Assembly: GCA_019236735.1 (NCBI GenBank)
Contig: JAFAIM010000065.1
Location: 1 to 40,837, forward strand
Reading direction: 5' to 3'
Source of the DNA: Burkholderiaceae bacterium
GTDB taxonomy: Bacteria > Pseudomonadota > Gammaproteobacteria > Burkholderiales > Burkholderiaceae_F
Length of the DNA: 40,837 nt
Position 1 is the first letter of the stretch. Each line of letters begins with the position of its first letter. Made by a program: the position numbers and the translations under genes. A model generated the notes under the pieces. It ran no database searches, was not told where the DNA came from, and saw only the letters and a program-made list of their open reading frames with translations. This document shows positions 7,275-14,962 of the stretch, piece after piece.

Positions 7275-8334
7275 GGCGCTCCAGGCGCGCCTGGTGCACG
7301 GCACGCGCGATCGCCGCCGGATCCTCGTGTCGCGCGGCGATCGCACCCGCGTCGACTCCGCGAACTGCCGCCAGCGCAGCGCGCCACGAGTCCGCCGGCA
7401 ACCCCGTGCGCGTCTCGAACGCGGCCAGCAGCAACTCGAACCGCTCGGGGCGGCGGATCGAGTCGGCGCGCTCCAGCAACTGAAGCTGCTCGAGCGGGCC
7501 GGGGGCCTGCTGCAAGCCGCCTCCCAGCTGCAGCAGCAGGCGCCCCAGCTGGGCGCTATCGTGGTCGGCCCGCAACTTGTCCAACAGGTGATCGAACAAT
7601 TCGGGCGAAGGCAATGCGCATCCCAGGACTGCGAAGCGAGCCGCCAGCGGCAGATCGCGCGCGGCGGCGCGGTCGACCGCCAGCAGATCTTCGGGGCGGC
7701 TGTCCAGCGGGGTGCCCCAGCGCTGCAGCAGCCCACACTCGCTGAGCACCTGGAGCATTCGCGACGGCCGTGCTTCCATCAGTCCGCGTGCGACTTCTTG
7801 CCAAGCACGCTCCGGAACCAGCGCATCGGCTTCGCCACGCTGCACGATGCTGCGCGCCAGTGCCATCGTCTCGGGCGCGACCCCGAAGTCCGAAAAGCGC
7901 GCAGCGAAGCGGGCCAGCCGCAGGATTCGCACCGGGTCCTCGATGAACGCGGGCCCGACATGTCGCAGCACGCGGTCGCGCAGATCACGCTGTCCGCCGA
8001 ACGGATCGACCAGCTTGCCCGACTGGTCGATCGCCATCGCGTTGATCGTGAGGTCGCGCCGCTGCAGGTCCTGCTCGAGCGTCACGTCCGGCGCGGCATG
8101 CACAACGAAGCCGCGATAGCCGGGCGCCGTCTTGCGCTCGGTGCGGGCCAACGCGTACTCCTCGTGCGTCTGCGGATGCAGGAAAACCGGGAAATCCCGC
8201 CCAACCGGCCGGAAGCCCAGCGCGACCATTTGTTCGGGCGTTGCGCCGACAACCACCCAATCCCGGTCCGCCTGCGAATGCGGGCGCCCGAGCAACTGGT
8301 CGCGAACCGAACCGCCGACCTGGTAGACCTGCAT
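7246..8334 (-). CDS. cca: tRNA CCA nucleotidyltransferase, class II
   Basis: 362 residues from ATG 8334. Near the start are VGGSVRDQLLGR and DRDWVVVGATPEQ, the class II CCA-enzyme signature with the two catalytic carboxylates, then RRDLTINAMAID and DPVRILRLARFAAR. The enzyme adds or repairs the 3' CCA end of tRNAs without a template. Proteins of the Escherichia coli type carry an HD phosphohydrolase domain after about residue 220; here the equivalent region reads ARFAVLGCALPS with no HD pair, and the protein is about 50 residues shorter. No good Shine-Dalgarno sequence precedes the start; the gene lies 14 bp after the epimerase-like gene and is probably translated with it. Confidence 0.93.
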   Translation of the reverse strand: MQVYQVGGSVRDQLLGRPHSQADRDWVVVGATPEQMVALGFRPVGRDFPVFLHPQTHEEYALARTERKTAPGYRGFVVHAAPDVTLEQDLQRRDLTINAMAIDQSGKLVDPFGGQRDLRDRVLRHVGPAFIEDPVRILRLARFAARFSDFGVAPETMALARSIVQRGEADALVPERAWQEVARGLMEARPSRMLQVLSECGLLQRWGTPLDSRPEDLLAVDRAAARDLPLAARFAVLGCALPSPELFDHLLDKLRADHDSAQLGRLLLQLGGGLQQAPGPLEQLQLLERADSIRRPERFELLLAAFETRTGLPADSWRAALAAVRGVDAGAIAARHEDPAAIARAVHQARLERLTRLADAGR

Positions 8335-8348
8335 GAACGGGGGAGCGT

Positions 8349-9329
8349 TCAGCGGCGCGCCCGAGCGCGGAAGCCGCTGTAGCGCGTGCGCGGGTGCAGC
8401 CCGGCCAGGTACAGCATCGCCTCGGGCTCCATCGGCGTAGGACGGACTCCAAGTTCCGGCGCCGGCCAATACGGTTGGCGCGAGGCGATGCAGTCCACGC
8501 TGAGCGAGTCCAGGTTATCGCGCGACATCACCGGCTCGCCCAGCAGATGCTCGAACACCCACGCCATCGCCTTTGCAACCGAATCGGGCAACCCGATCAC
8601 CGGACGCGGATGGCCGCTGGCGCGCGAGGCGAAGCGAACCAGATCGCCCAGTGTGTAGATGCCGGGTCCACACAGCTCGTAGGTGCGGCCATGGGTTTCC
8701 AATTCATCGAGCGAGTTCACGATGGCCGAAGCGACATCGCCGACCCATATGGGCTGGAAGCGCGCCTCGGGCCGCCCGACCGCCATCACCGGCATCCAGG
8801 GCGCCATGCGTGCGAACAGATTCAAAAAGCGGTCATCGCGTCCGAACACAACCGACGGGCGAAAAATCGTCGTTTCGACCGTTGACGAGGATTGCACGAC
8901 GCGTTCGCCGTCACCCTTGCTGCGCAGGTACATCGACGGGCCTTTCGAATCTGCCCCGAGTGCACTGACGTGCAACAGGCGCCGCACGCCGTGCTTTTCG
9001 CACGAAGCCACGATTCGGCGCGGAAGCTCGACGTGTGCCTGCAAGAAGCGCGAGCCGTACGGCGCGTTCGCCGCGGGCGGATAGTTCCCATGCAGAATTC
9101 CGACCAGGTTGATGACGGCATCGCAGTCGGCGATCAAGCGTCCCAGAACGACCGGGTCGTGCACATCGGCATCGACCACTTCGGCGGTCGGCAGCACGAT
9201 CAGTTGCTTGACTCGGTCGCGTCGCCTCGTTGGCACAACGACGCTGGCTACGCGCGCAGCCAGCCGGTCGACCACGTAGCGGCCGATGAAGCCGCCTCCG
9301 CCGCAAACCAGGATCCGATGGTGTCTCAT
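8349..9329 (-). CDS. NAD(P)-binding epimerase/dehydratase-like protein (NDUFA9-like)
   Basis: 326 residues of an atypical short-chain dehydrogenase. The Rossmann nucleotide motif ILVCGGGGFIGRYVVDRLAA opens the protein; INLVGILHG, the tail-like SALGADSKGPSMYLRSKGDG with the usual active-site Tyr-Lys spacing, and FRPSVVFGRDDRFLNLFARM follow. These features match the complex-I NDUFA9-like/YfcH-type epimerase group. Members are thought to bind NAD(P)H structurally or reduce small substrates; the true role is unknown. It lies between slt and cca on the same strand, with the 83-bp inverted-repeat element just upstream. Confidence 0.85.
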   Translation of the reverse strand: MRHHRILVCGGGGFIGRYVVDRLAARVASVVVPTRRRDRVKQLIVLPTAEVVDADVHDPVVLGRLIADCDAVINLVGILHGNYPPAANAPYGSRFLQAHVELPRRIVASCEKHGVRRLLHVSALGADSKGPSMYLRSKGDGERVVQSSSTVETTIFRPSVVFGRDDRFLNLFARMAPWMPVMAVGRPEARFQPIWVGDVASAIVNSLDELETHGRTYELCGPGIYTLGDLVRFASRASGHPRPVIGLPDSVAKAMAWVFEHLLGEPVMSRDNLDSLSVDCIASRQPYWPAPELGVRPTPMEPEAMLYLAGLHPRTRYSGFRARARR

Positions 9330-9378
9330 GGCCTGTCCGTGCGAATCGATCTCGCCGAATTCTATTGCCAGGCTCCGC

Positions 9379-9461
9379 TAGTGTCCTGAGTCGGAGTTTC
9401 GACAAAACCCGGCGCCGATTCTCGACAATTTTGTGCGGCGAACCTCCGACTCAGGACACTA
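9379..9461. repeat. 83-bp inverted-repeat element (MITE-like)
   Basis: Eighteen bases at 9379-9396 (TAGTGTCCTGAGTCGGAG) are the exact reverse complement of 9444-9461. The 47-base centre includes imperfect internal symmetry (TTCGACAAAA near the left arm against a TTTTGTGCGGCGAA stretch near the right). Each end begins with TA, as expected if TA is the target dinucleotide. No transposase is present. The right end supplies the TAG stop codon of slt. Transcribed, it would form a strong stem between slt and the downstream epimerase gene. Confidence 0.75.
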
Positions 9462-11498
9462 CGGCAGATCGGTGTCGGCCGGCATATCCGGCGACACCGT
9501 TGCGAGCAGTGACTTCAGATCGACGCCCGCCCGGCCGTCCAGTGCCGCGTAGATCATCGTGTTCAGCAACACCTTCTGCACGTAATCGCGCGTCTGATCG
9601 AAAGGGATGACTTCGGCGAACACAGCGCCGTCGACTGGCCCTTTCAAGCTCGTCCGCCACTGGCGCAATCGGCGCGGACCCGCGTTGTATGCGGCAGAAG
9701 CCAGCAGTGGCGCGCCGCCTTGATCGTCGTACACGAGCTTCAGGTAGGTAACGCCAAGCCGTAGGTTCACATCCGTATCGTTGATGCGCGATGGGTGATA
9801 GTGCTGCAGGCCGATGCGGCGCGCAACATACCCCGCTGTCCGCGGCAGCAGCTGCATCAGACCCTGTGCGCCCGATCCCGAACGCGCGTCTTCGATGAAG
9901 CGCGACTCCTGGCGGATCAGCCCGTAAATCCAGTCGACGTCGATGCGGAGCGGCAGCGCCACATCGGAGAGCAACTGTCGGTAGGGCGTCGGGAAGCGCT
10001 GCTGCAGGTCAATCTCGCCGCGGGTGTGTTCGGACGTGGCGATCATCCGGTCGAGCGCCCCCTGCTGCCGCGCGTATTCGGCGGCGGCGCGCAGCTGGGT
10101 ATCGTTCATTCCGCGCAGCTGCCAGGCCCACTCGTGGTTGCCTTCCTCGTGCATGCCAAGTCGCAGCAGCTTCAGAGCGCGCGCGAAGCCGATTCGCCCC
10201 GCCATTGCCGCCACGTCCTCGCCGTTGACGGGCGCCAGCGCCGCAGGCAATTCGAGCGGGCGGCCGAGCTCCTCTGCAGCCAACCGCGCATAGAAACCGA
10301 GCGGGCCGGCGATCGAGTCGAAGCACTGCTGAGCACCTTCGAAGTCCCCGCGCGCAAGACGCGCACGCCCGTCCCAGTACAGCCATACCGTTTCGCGCTG
10401 CTGCTGCGCCGGCATCCGCGCCAGCGTCGCGGACAGCTCCGACCAGTCGGGACCGCCGGGGGCGGCGAGGGCCGCGCGCGCGCGCCATTCCAGCGTCTCG
10501 CCCGGGCGGGTAAAGCCCGCTTCAACGGCCAGCTGTGGGCCGGCGCGCCGGAACCACTCCTGCGCCTGCGGCAGCAGCTTCATCGTTGCCACTTCGCCCA
10601 GGCGGCTCCACAGGATGCCGCGCTGTGTCGGCGTCAGCGCCGGGTCGAGCCGCTCGGCCAGTGAGCCCGCCCGGTCGGGATCTTCACGGGCAAGCACCGC
10701 GATCGCGATAATGGCGGTCTCGCGATCGGCCGCCTCCAGGTTGGCATCGTGCGCGGACAGCCAGGTGCCGGGGTGGTCGAGCGCGTGGTGCAGTTGCGCC
10801 TGCATCGCCTCGCTCAACCCGGTGAACGCGGCGCTGCGCGCCGCTGTGATCTGGCCGTGGCCAATCAGCGTGCGTAGTCGCTCCCAGATCGACAGGCGGC
10901 CGTCGTCGATCAGCCGCTGCGCGAGCGCCGCGCAGCCGTCGCCACCCGGGTCGGCGGTCGCGGCGAGCTGCGCACGCGCATCGCGCGCCAGATCATCGCG
11001 ATGCGTCCCCGAATCGAGCGCGTAAGCGGCAAGAGACGCATAACAGCGGATCTGCGGATCTTCCCTGTTCCAGATCTGGCCCCGTGCGACGGTCTGGAAC
11101 GTCGGGTAATCGCCGCGCGCGCCCAAGGCCAGCAGCCAGTCGGCGCGGAGCCGATCGCTCAGGTAGGTACCCGGGTAGCGCTCAAAGAAGGTTCGCGCCG
11201 CGCTGCCGTCGTCGTCCCCGCTGCGCAGCTGCAGCGAAGCCTTCCAATATTCGTAGTACGGCTCCAGCAGGTTTCCGGCAATTCGCGGGGCGAGCGAGGC
11301 CAGTCGGTCGCGATCGCCGTTGCGAGCGGCGTCGCGCGCTTCGAGCAGCGCCTTGTCGGCGCGCGACAGCACCGGCCCCGGCAATTGGGTCGACACAGGC
11401 GGCAGGCGATCGCGCGCGGCGGGACGCGCGCCGGCGCCACCCGCCGCGACCAGTGCGATCGCCGCGATGACTAAACTACCAGCTCTTCGTACACCCAC
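9459..11498 (-). CDS. slt: soluble lytic murein transglycosylase
   Basis: About 679 residues from the GTG at 11498, which gives a compact signal peptide (MGVRRAGSLVIAAIALVAAG); a GTG at 11540 in the same frame would add 14 residues in front. A long alpha-helical superhelical domain fills most of the length and the C-terminal lysozyme-like domain holds the catalytic Glu in YGLIRQESRF, then GAQGLMQLLPRTA and LLASAAYNAGP. The periplasmic enzyme cleaves peptidoglycan glycan strands with formation of 1,6-anhydro ends. The stop codon TAG coincides with the end of the inverted-repeat element at 9379-9461, so the last residues may have been altered by that insertion. Confidence 0.92.
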   Translation of the reverse strand: MGVRRAGSLVIAAIALVAAGGAGARPAARDRLPPVSTQLPGPVLSRADKALLEARDAARNGDRDRLASLAPRIAGNLLEPYYEYWKASLQLRSGDDDGSAARTFFERYPGTYLSDRLRADWLLALGARGDYPTFQTVARGQIWNREDPQIRCYASLAAYALDSGTHRDDLARDARAQLAATADPGGDGCAALAQRLIDDGRLSIWERLRTLIGHGQITAARSAAFTGLSEAMQAQLHHALDHPGTWLSAHDANLEAADRETAIIAIAVLAREDPDRAGSLAERLDPALTPTQRGILWSRLGEVATMKLLPQAQEWFRRAGPQLAVEAGFTRPGETLEWRARAALAAPGGPDWSELSATLARMPAQQQRETVWLYWDGRARLARGDFEGAQQCFDSIAGPLGFYARLAAEELGRPLELPAALAPVNGEDVAAMAGRIGFARALKLLRLGMHEEGNHEWAWQLRGMNDTQLRAAAEYARQQGALDRMIATSEHTRGEIDLQQRFPTPYRQLLSDVALPLRIDVDWIYGLIRQESRFIEDARSGSGAQGLMQLLPRTAGYVARRIGLQHYHPSRINDTDVNLRLGVTYLKLVYDDQGGAPLLASAAYNAGPRRLRQWRTSLKGPVDGAVFAEVIPFDQTRDYVQKVLLNTMIYAALDGRAGVDLKSLLATVSPDMPADTDLP

Positions 11499-11559
11499 GT
11501 CGCGCCCACCACCCGTATCAGGCAGGCTAACACAGGGCACCGAACGGACAAGCGTCGAA

Positions 11560-12159
11560 ATGCAGCGAAAGCCAAGCGAACCCGCGCCGCTCGCGGCAAA
11601 ACCGAAACGCTATGTCGATCCTGTGCGTGCGCAATGGCGCCGCGATCTGCGCGCAGCGCGCGAGGCCTTGACCGATCGCCCCGAGCGAGCCGTCCATCTG
11701 GTGGAACGGGTCGAACAATGGCTGCGCGATCGGCACGCATCGAGGCTCGGCTTTTTCTGGGCAACTCGTGCAGAACCGGACCTGTCCGGCGTGGTCGAGC
11801 GCTGGCTGAAGGCGGGCCCAGCGCGAGTTGCGGCGCTGCCTGTGATGGAGGGGGAATTCTTGCGCTTCGCACCGTGGTCTCCGGGCACGGCGCTGATCAA
11901 AGGGCCATTTGACGTGTGGATTCCTGACACCGACCAGCGCATCGATCCGCAGTTGCTTCTGATTCCATGCGTGGGTATCGACCGCAACCGCTATCGCCTC
12001 GGTTACGGCGGAGGCTATTACGACCGCACACTGGCGGTGATGTCGCCGCGGCCGATCACTGCTGGGGTCGGATTCGATTGCGCCCGGATCGAGACCATCG
12101 ACCCGAAGCCGCACGACCTGCAGCTGGACGTCGCTTTCACCGAATCGGGCAGCTGGTAG
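11560..12159 (+). CDS. 5-formyltetrahydrofolate cyclo-ligase
   Basis: 199 residues from ATG 11560. The family signature LGYGGGYYDRTLAV near the C-terminus and the phosphate-binding N-terminal WRRDLRAAREAL helix are present, together with PCVGIDRNRYR. The enzyme uses ATP to convert 5-formyltetrahydrofolate to 5,10-methenyltetrahydrofolate in the cytoplasm, feeding the one-carbon pool that metF also uses. In many Proteobacteria this gene follows 6S RNA; here only 61 bp separate it from slt on the other strand, too little for that RNA. Confidence 0.92.
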   Translation: MQRKPSEPAPLAAKPKRYVDPVRAQWRRDLRAAREALTDRPERAVHLVERVEQWLRDRHASRLGFFWATRAEPDLSGVVERWLKAGPARVAALPVMEGEFLRFAPWSPGTALIKGPFDVWIPDTDQRIDPQLLLIPCVGIDRNRYRLGYGGGYYDRTLAVMSPRPITAGVGFDCARIETIDPKPHDLQLDVAFTESGSW

Positions 12160-12248
12160 CGCGAGGCAATCGGCCACCCAAAACGGCTGACGATCGGGCC
12201 GATGTCATGAATGCGTATTGTTCATGCATGGGCGCTTTCGGCAAAGGC

Positions 12249-12365
12249 CTAGCCGATGGTCGCCACCAACGCAAGCGCGCTCGAGAGCACGACCGAGACA
12301 GGGGCGAACAGCGCGACGACGAAAAGGACTTCGTCCAGCGAGAAAGAGTGCAGATTCGTCTTCAT
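12249..12365 (-). CDS. 38-residue predicted membrane protein, paralogue A
   Basis: A short gene from ATG 12365 to TAG 12249. It begins MKTNLHSFSLDE and continues as one hydrophobic segment (VLFVVALFAPVSVV and onward) ending ATIG. GGAG lies 6 bases before the ATG. A second copy at 14742-14858 differs at only four residues, all conservative (Asn/Asp, Glu/Asp, Leu/Val twice), while the DNA differs also at silent positions; this pattern indicates selection on the protein. One transmembrane helix of about 24 residues is predicted by eye. I do not recognise the family. Small inner-membrane regulators or toxin-like peptides look like this, but no function can be claimed. Confidence 0.7.
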   Translation of the reverse strand: MKTNLHSFSLDEVLFVVALFAPVSVVLSSALALVATIG

Positions 12366-12443
12366 AAGAGTCTCCGTGTGTTTCGTTCAGCGTCTCCATA
12401 TTGCGCGTCGCAGAGGCCTTGCGACAAACGAAACGATCGAATC

Positions 12444-12470
12444 TCATGCATGCGCAGTAAGCATGCATGA
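12444..12470. promoter_or_regulatory. 27-bp palindrome upstream of small gene A
   Basis: TCATGCATGC (12444-12453) and GCATGCATGA (12461-12470) form a perfect 10-bp inverted repeat around a 7-base centre. It ends 78 bases upstream of the small gene's ATG. The second copy of the repeat has identical arms with an unrelated 7-base centre (14936-14962), so arms are conserved while the centre drifts, as expected for a protein-binding operator or RNA stem. Confidence 0.6.
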
Positions 12471-12589
12471 AGTCAGCACCCTTCAGAGGCAGCGGGCGCG
12501 ACCGGACGTAGACGCTCTTCGGCTAGTGGTTCTCAGGAGGCCTAGCGCGGCCAGATCGGGCGCTCAACCGCGGTGCGCGGGACGGCGGT

Positions 12590-13165
12590 TCAAGCAGACG
12601 CCATCTCGTACAGAATTCCGAGCGCCTGTCCCGCCTTCGGCTGCGCAAAGTCCCCCGCCAGCTGGCCGGCGATCGAGGCGATCGAGGTCGTCACGACGCC
12701 CGCCTGAGTGAGTCGGCGGAACGCAGCGTCTTCGGTGCGAGTGGAAAGGCCACCGCAGGCGTCGACCACGACTTGCACCTGAAGTCCGCGCGCCAAGCCC
12801 GAAAGCGCGGAGTGCTGGACGACGATCTCGGTGGCGACGCCGGCGACAAGAAGCGTGCTAGGGCCCGTTCTCAAAATCGCGTCCCTCGTCGGACCGTGCA
12901 GGAACGCATCGGTGGTCGTTCGCATGTACTGCGGCAGCTCGCCGAGCGCCGCAGCGATTTCCGGAGTGACGCGCGCTTTGCCTCCTTCGGCCGGCGCAGT
13001 CGTCACGATCGCCGGGATGTCGAAGAGCCGGGCGAGTTTCGCGAGTGCCGAGACGGCGCGGCGCAGGCGCGTCAGTTCGTTGGTGGTGGCGAGCTCGATG
13101 ATCCCCTCCTGCAGATCAGCAAAGACAACAACGACGGAAGGCGGATCGAGAGGCGAATAGCTCAT
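12590..13165 (-). CDS. isochorismatase-like hydrolase homologue lacking the catalytic cysteine
   Basis: 191 residues with the cysteine-hydrolase fold: VVVVFADLQEGI (Asp17), VTTAPAEGGKARV (Lys63 candidate) and LLVAGVATEIVVQHSALSGL. In active family members the last segment reads T-(D/E)-x-C; here the cysteine position (about residue 115) is valine. Isochorismatases of the EntB kind also work without that cysteine, so hydrolysis of an enol ether remains possible, while amidase activity is unlikely. The start overlaps the stop of the DUF2721 gene by 4 bp, so the two are translationally coupled. Confidence 0.82.
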   Translation of the reverse strand: MSYSPLDPPSVVVVFADLQEGIIELATTNELTRLRRAVSALAKLARLFDIPAIVTTAPAEGGKARVTPEIAAALGELPQYMRTTTDAFLHGPTRDAILRTGPSTLLVAGVATEIVVQHSALSGLARGLQVQVVVDACGGLSTRTEDAAFRRLTQAGVVTTSIASIAGQLAGDFAQPKAGQALGILYEMASA

Positions 13166-13650
13166 AGCTGTCGTCCTTTCAACTGCGCGACGGCGTCACG
13201 AATCTCATCGGCGATCTGCGCCCCACTCAGTTTCGACTCCGCAACCATGCACGCGCCGCCGGCGAGCAGGAGCAGCGTCCCTGCGATTGCGAGCCCGATC
13301 GGCAACCAGCTAAGCGACTGGCCTGTCGCACGGACGAACGCGATCGAGAGGCAAGTGGCGATAAAGATCACTACGGCGCTGTAGAGAAACGCGATCGATC
13401 GCTCGGCGTAGCGAGCGCGTACGGCATGGCGTTCGAGCGAACCACGGAGCTGGTCCGACGTCATGCCGAACTTCTCCCATGTCCCCTCGTGCGCGATCAC
13501 AGCCAGCAGACGCGCGCGATCGACCACGCGGGCCATCCGCACCAGCGCAGACGCGACGAGCGATGCCGAAGCCAGAATCAGCAGCGCCGGCGTGACCATG
13601 GCCGCGATCGTCGCTACCGACGCCACGGGCGCACTCGCGTCACCCATCAC
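13162..13650 (-). CDS. DUF2721 membrane protein
   Basis: 162 residues with a hydrophobic helix at about 15-40 (MVTPALLILASASLVASALV), a charged cytoplasmic stretch (RMARVVDRARLL), and two further helices near 85-135 (FLYSAVVIFIATCLSIAFV and LPIGLAIAGTLLLLAGG). The order matches DUF2721 proteins, which have no known function. ATG at 13650 is followed at once by another ATG at 13647; either may be used. It lies 56 bp after the LysR gene and overlaps the isochorismatase-like gene by 4 bp, so the three genes may be one transcript. Confidence 0.8.
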   Translation of the reverse strand: MMGDASAPVASVATIAAMVTPALLILASASLVASALVRMARVVDRARLLAVIAHEGTWEKFGMTSDQLRGSLERHAVRARYAERSIAFLYSAVVIFIATCLSIAFVRATGQSLSWLPIGLAIAGTLLLLAGGACMVAESKLSGAQIADEIRDAVAQLKGRQL

Positions 13651-13706
13651 GTCGACCCTGTTGGAGACCTAACGAATCACGAGCGTGCGCCTCGATGCTC
13701 GAATGG

Positions 13707-14702
13707 TCAACTGCGGCGAGCGGGTGCGCGCGCGAACTCCTGCAGCAGCCACTCGCGCAGCTGTGCCACCGCGGCACGCTCGCGCGAGAGCTGGCTGACG
13801 ATCAGGAACATGCTGAAGCCGGTCACAAAGCGGATATTCGGAAACGGCAGCACCAGCTGGCCGCTGGCGACCATGTCCTCGCGGAACGGGTTGCCCGCGA
13901 GTACCACGCCCTGGCCACGAGCGGCGCCTTGCATCGCCTGGTCTATGTAGGTCACTGCCATCACTGCGGATCCCGCCCATTCCTCGGCGCTGACGCCGGC
14001 GACCTCAAGCCATCGCGACCAGTCGCTGCGCGGCGTGCTGGGCAGATCGTCCTCCATCTCGATCCGCGGAAGCTGAACCAGATCCGCAGGCGACTGCAGG
14101 CGGCCACCGTGGCGGTTCAGCAACTCCGGGCTCAGCGCGGGGGTTGTATCTTCGTCCAGCACCCGGATCGCGTCGGCGGGCGCATCCTGCGGCGGGCAAC
14201 GCCGCAGCGCGATGTCGACGCCCTCTGCTTCGAGGTCGACGCGGCGTCCTTGTGCATCGATCCGGATCTCGATGCCAGGGTGCGCGCGCTGAAATGCGGC
14301 CAGCCGCGGAACCAGCCATAGCGAGGCGAAAGACGGGTACGTGGTAATCACCACGCGCGGCGAAGCGCCCTGCCCGCGAATCTCCTCGACCGAGCGATCG
14401 ACCACGCCGAGGGCCTGCCGCACCGTGCGCGCCAGTTGCGCGCCGGAGGGGGTCAACAGAAGCTCGCGCGTCTTACGGACGAACAGCTGATAGCCCAGGT
14501 CGTCCTCGAGCGCCGCGATCTGGCGGCTGACGGCCGACTGCGTCAGGTGGAGCTCGTCGGCTGCGCGGGTAAACGACAGGAGCCGCGCTGCGGCCTCGAA
14601 GCCGCGCAACGGCGCCAGGCCGATCGGGCGCCTGCGCACCGGCCGCCGAGGGGTAGCAGCCGGTGCGCCGCCCTTCGCGGTGACCGGAGGGGGGCGCGCC
14701 AT
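13707..14702 (-). CDS. LysR-family transcriptional regulator (GcvA-like)
   Basis: 331 residues from ATG 14702. The helix-turn-helix lies near residues 27-87 (LRGFEAAARLLSFTRAADEL, then TQSAVSRQIAALEDDLGYQL), followed by the periplasmic-binding-like effector domain (RVVITTYPSFASLWLVPRLA). The FEAAARLLSFTRAADELHLT wording is typical of the GcvA/amino-acid group. A TTG at 14738 could extend the frame, but those 12 codons lie inside the duplicated segment, and 14702 is exactly at its border. The gene starts 39 bp after the small gene B stop, so it may be cotranscribed with it. Likely targets are the genes downstream or its own region. Confidence 0.85.
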   Translation of the reverse strand: MARPPPVTAKGGAPAATPRRPVRRRPIGLAPLRGFEAAARLLSFTRAADELHLTQSAVSRQIAALEDDLGYQLFVRKTRELLLTPSGAQLARTVRQALGVVDRSVEEIRGQGASPRVVITTYPSFASLWLVPRLAAFQRAHPGIEIRIDAQGRRVDLEAEGVDIALRRCPPQDAPADAIRVLDEDTTPALSPELLNRHGGRLQSPADLVQLPRIEMEDDLPSTPRSDWSRWLEVAGVSAEEWAGSAVMAVTYIDQAMQGAARGQGVVLAGNPFREDMVASGQLVLPFPNIRFVTGFSMFLIVSQLSRERAAVAQLREWLLQEFARAPARRS

Positions 14703-14741
14703 GAATGCGTATTGTGCATGGATGGGCGCTTTCGGCAAGTC

Positions 14742-14858
14742 TTATCCGATCGTCGCCACCACCGCAAGCGCGCTCGAAAGCACGACCGAAACCGGGGCGA
14801 ACACCGCGACGACGAAAAGGACATCGTCCAGCGAGAAAGAGTGCAGATCGGTCTTCAT
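14742..14858 (-). CDS. 38-residue predicted membrane protein, paralogue B
   Basis: ATG 14858 to TAA 14742, with GGAGG 5 bases upstream. The protein begins MKTDLHSFSLDD and has one hydrophobic segment (VLFVVAVFAPVSVV onward), ending ATIG. It shares 34 of 38 residues with paralogue A at 12249-12365, all changes conservative. Its stop lies 39 bp before the LysR start codon on the same strand. A single inner-membrane helix is predicted by eye; function and family are unknown to me. Confidence 0.7.
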   Translation of the reverse strand: MKTDLHSFSLDDVLFVVAVFAPVSVVLSSALAVVATIG

Positions 14859-14935
14859 AAGAGCCTCCATGTGGTTCGTTCAGCGCCGCCAGATTGCGCG
14901 TCGCAGAGGCTCGCGACAAACGAAACGATCGAATC

Positions 14936-14962
14936 TCATGCATGCCTGCCCCGCATGCATGA
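14936..14962. promoter_or_regulatory. 27-bp palindrome upstream of small gene B
   Basis: TCATGCATGC (14936-14945) and GCATGCATGA (14953-14962) flank a 7-base centre. The arms are identical to those at 12444-12470; the centre differs. The start codon of small gene B is 77 bases downstream. Confidence 0.6.

Larger units (their letters stand above)
12207..12500. repeat. direct repeat, copy 1 (about 295 bp)
   Basis: This segment aligns with 14701-14992 in the same orientation over its whole length with scattered substitutions and few gaps. It contains a complete 38-codon gene on the minus strand, its ribosome-binding site, a leader of about 80 bases and a 27-bp palindrome. The two copies flank the LysR, DUF2721 and isochorismatase-like genes. 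Confidence 0.85.

Noticed and set aside
7294-8382. A 362-codon plus-strand frame opposite cca
   Set aside because: Composition is that of an antisense shadow and cca is clearly the real gene.
11499-11559. 6S RNA next to the 5-formyltetrahydrofolate cyclo-ligase gene
   Set aside because: Only 61 bp separate the gene from slt, too short for 6S RNA. A better candidate is at 23573-23765.
12205-12468. An 87-codon minus-strand frame through repeat copy 1
   Set aside because: It is not kept in frame across the second repeat copy and has no ribosome-binding site. The 38-codon frame in a different register is the one conserved in both copies.
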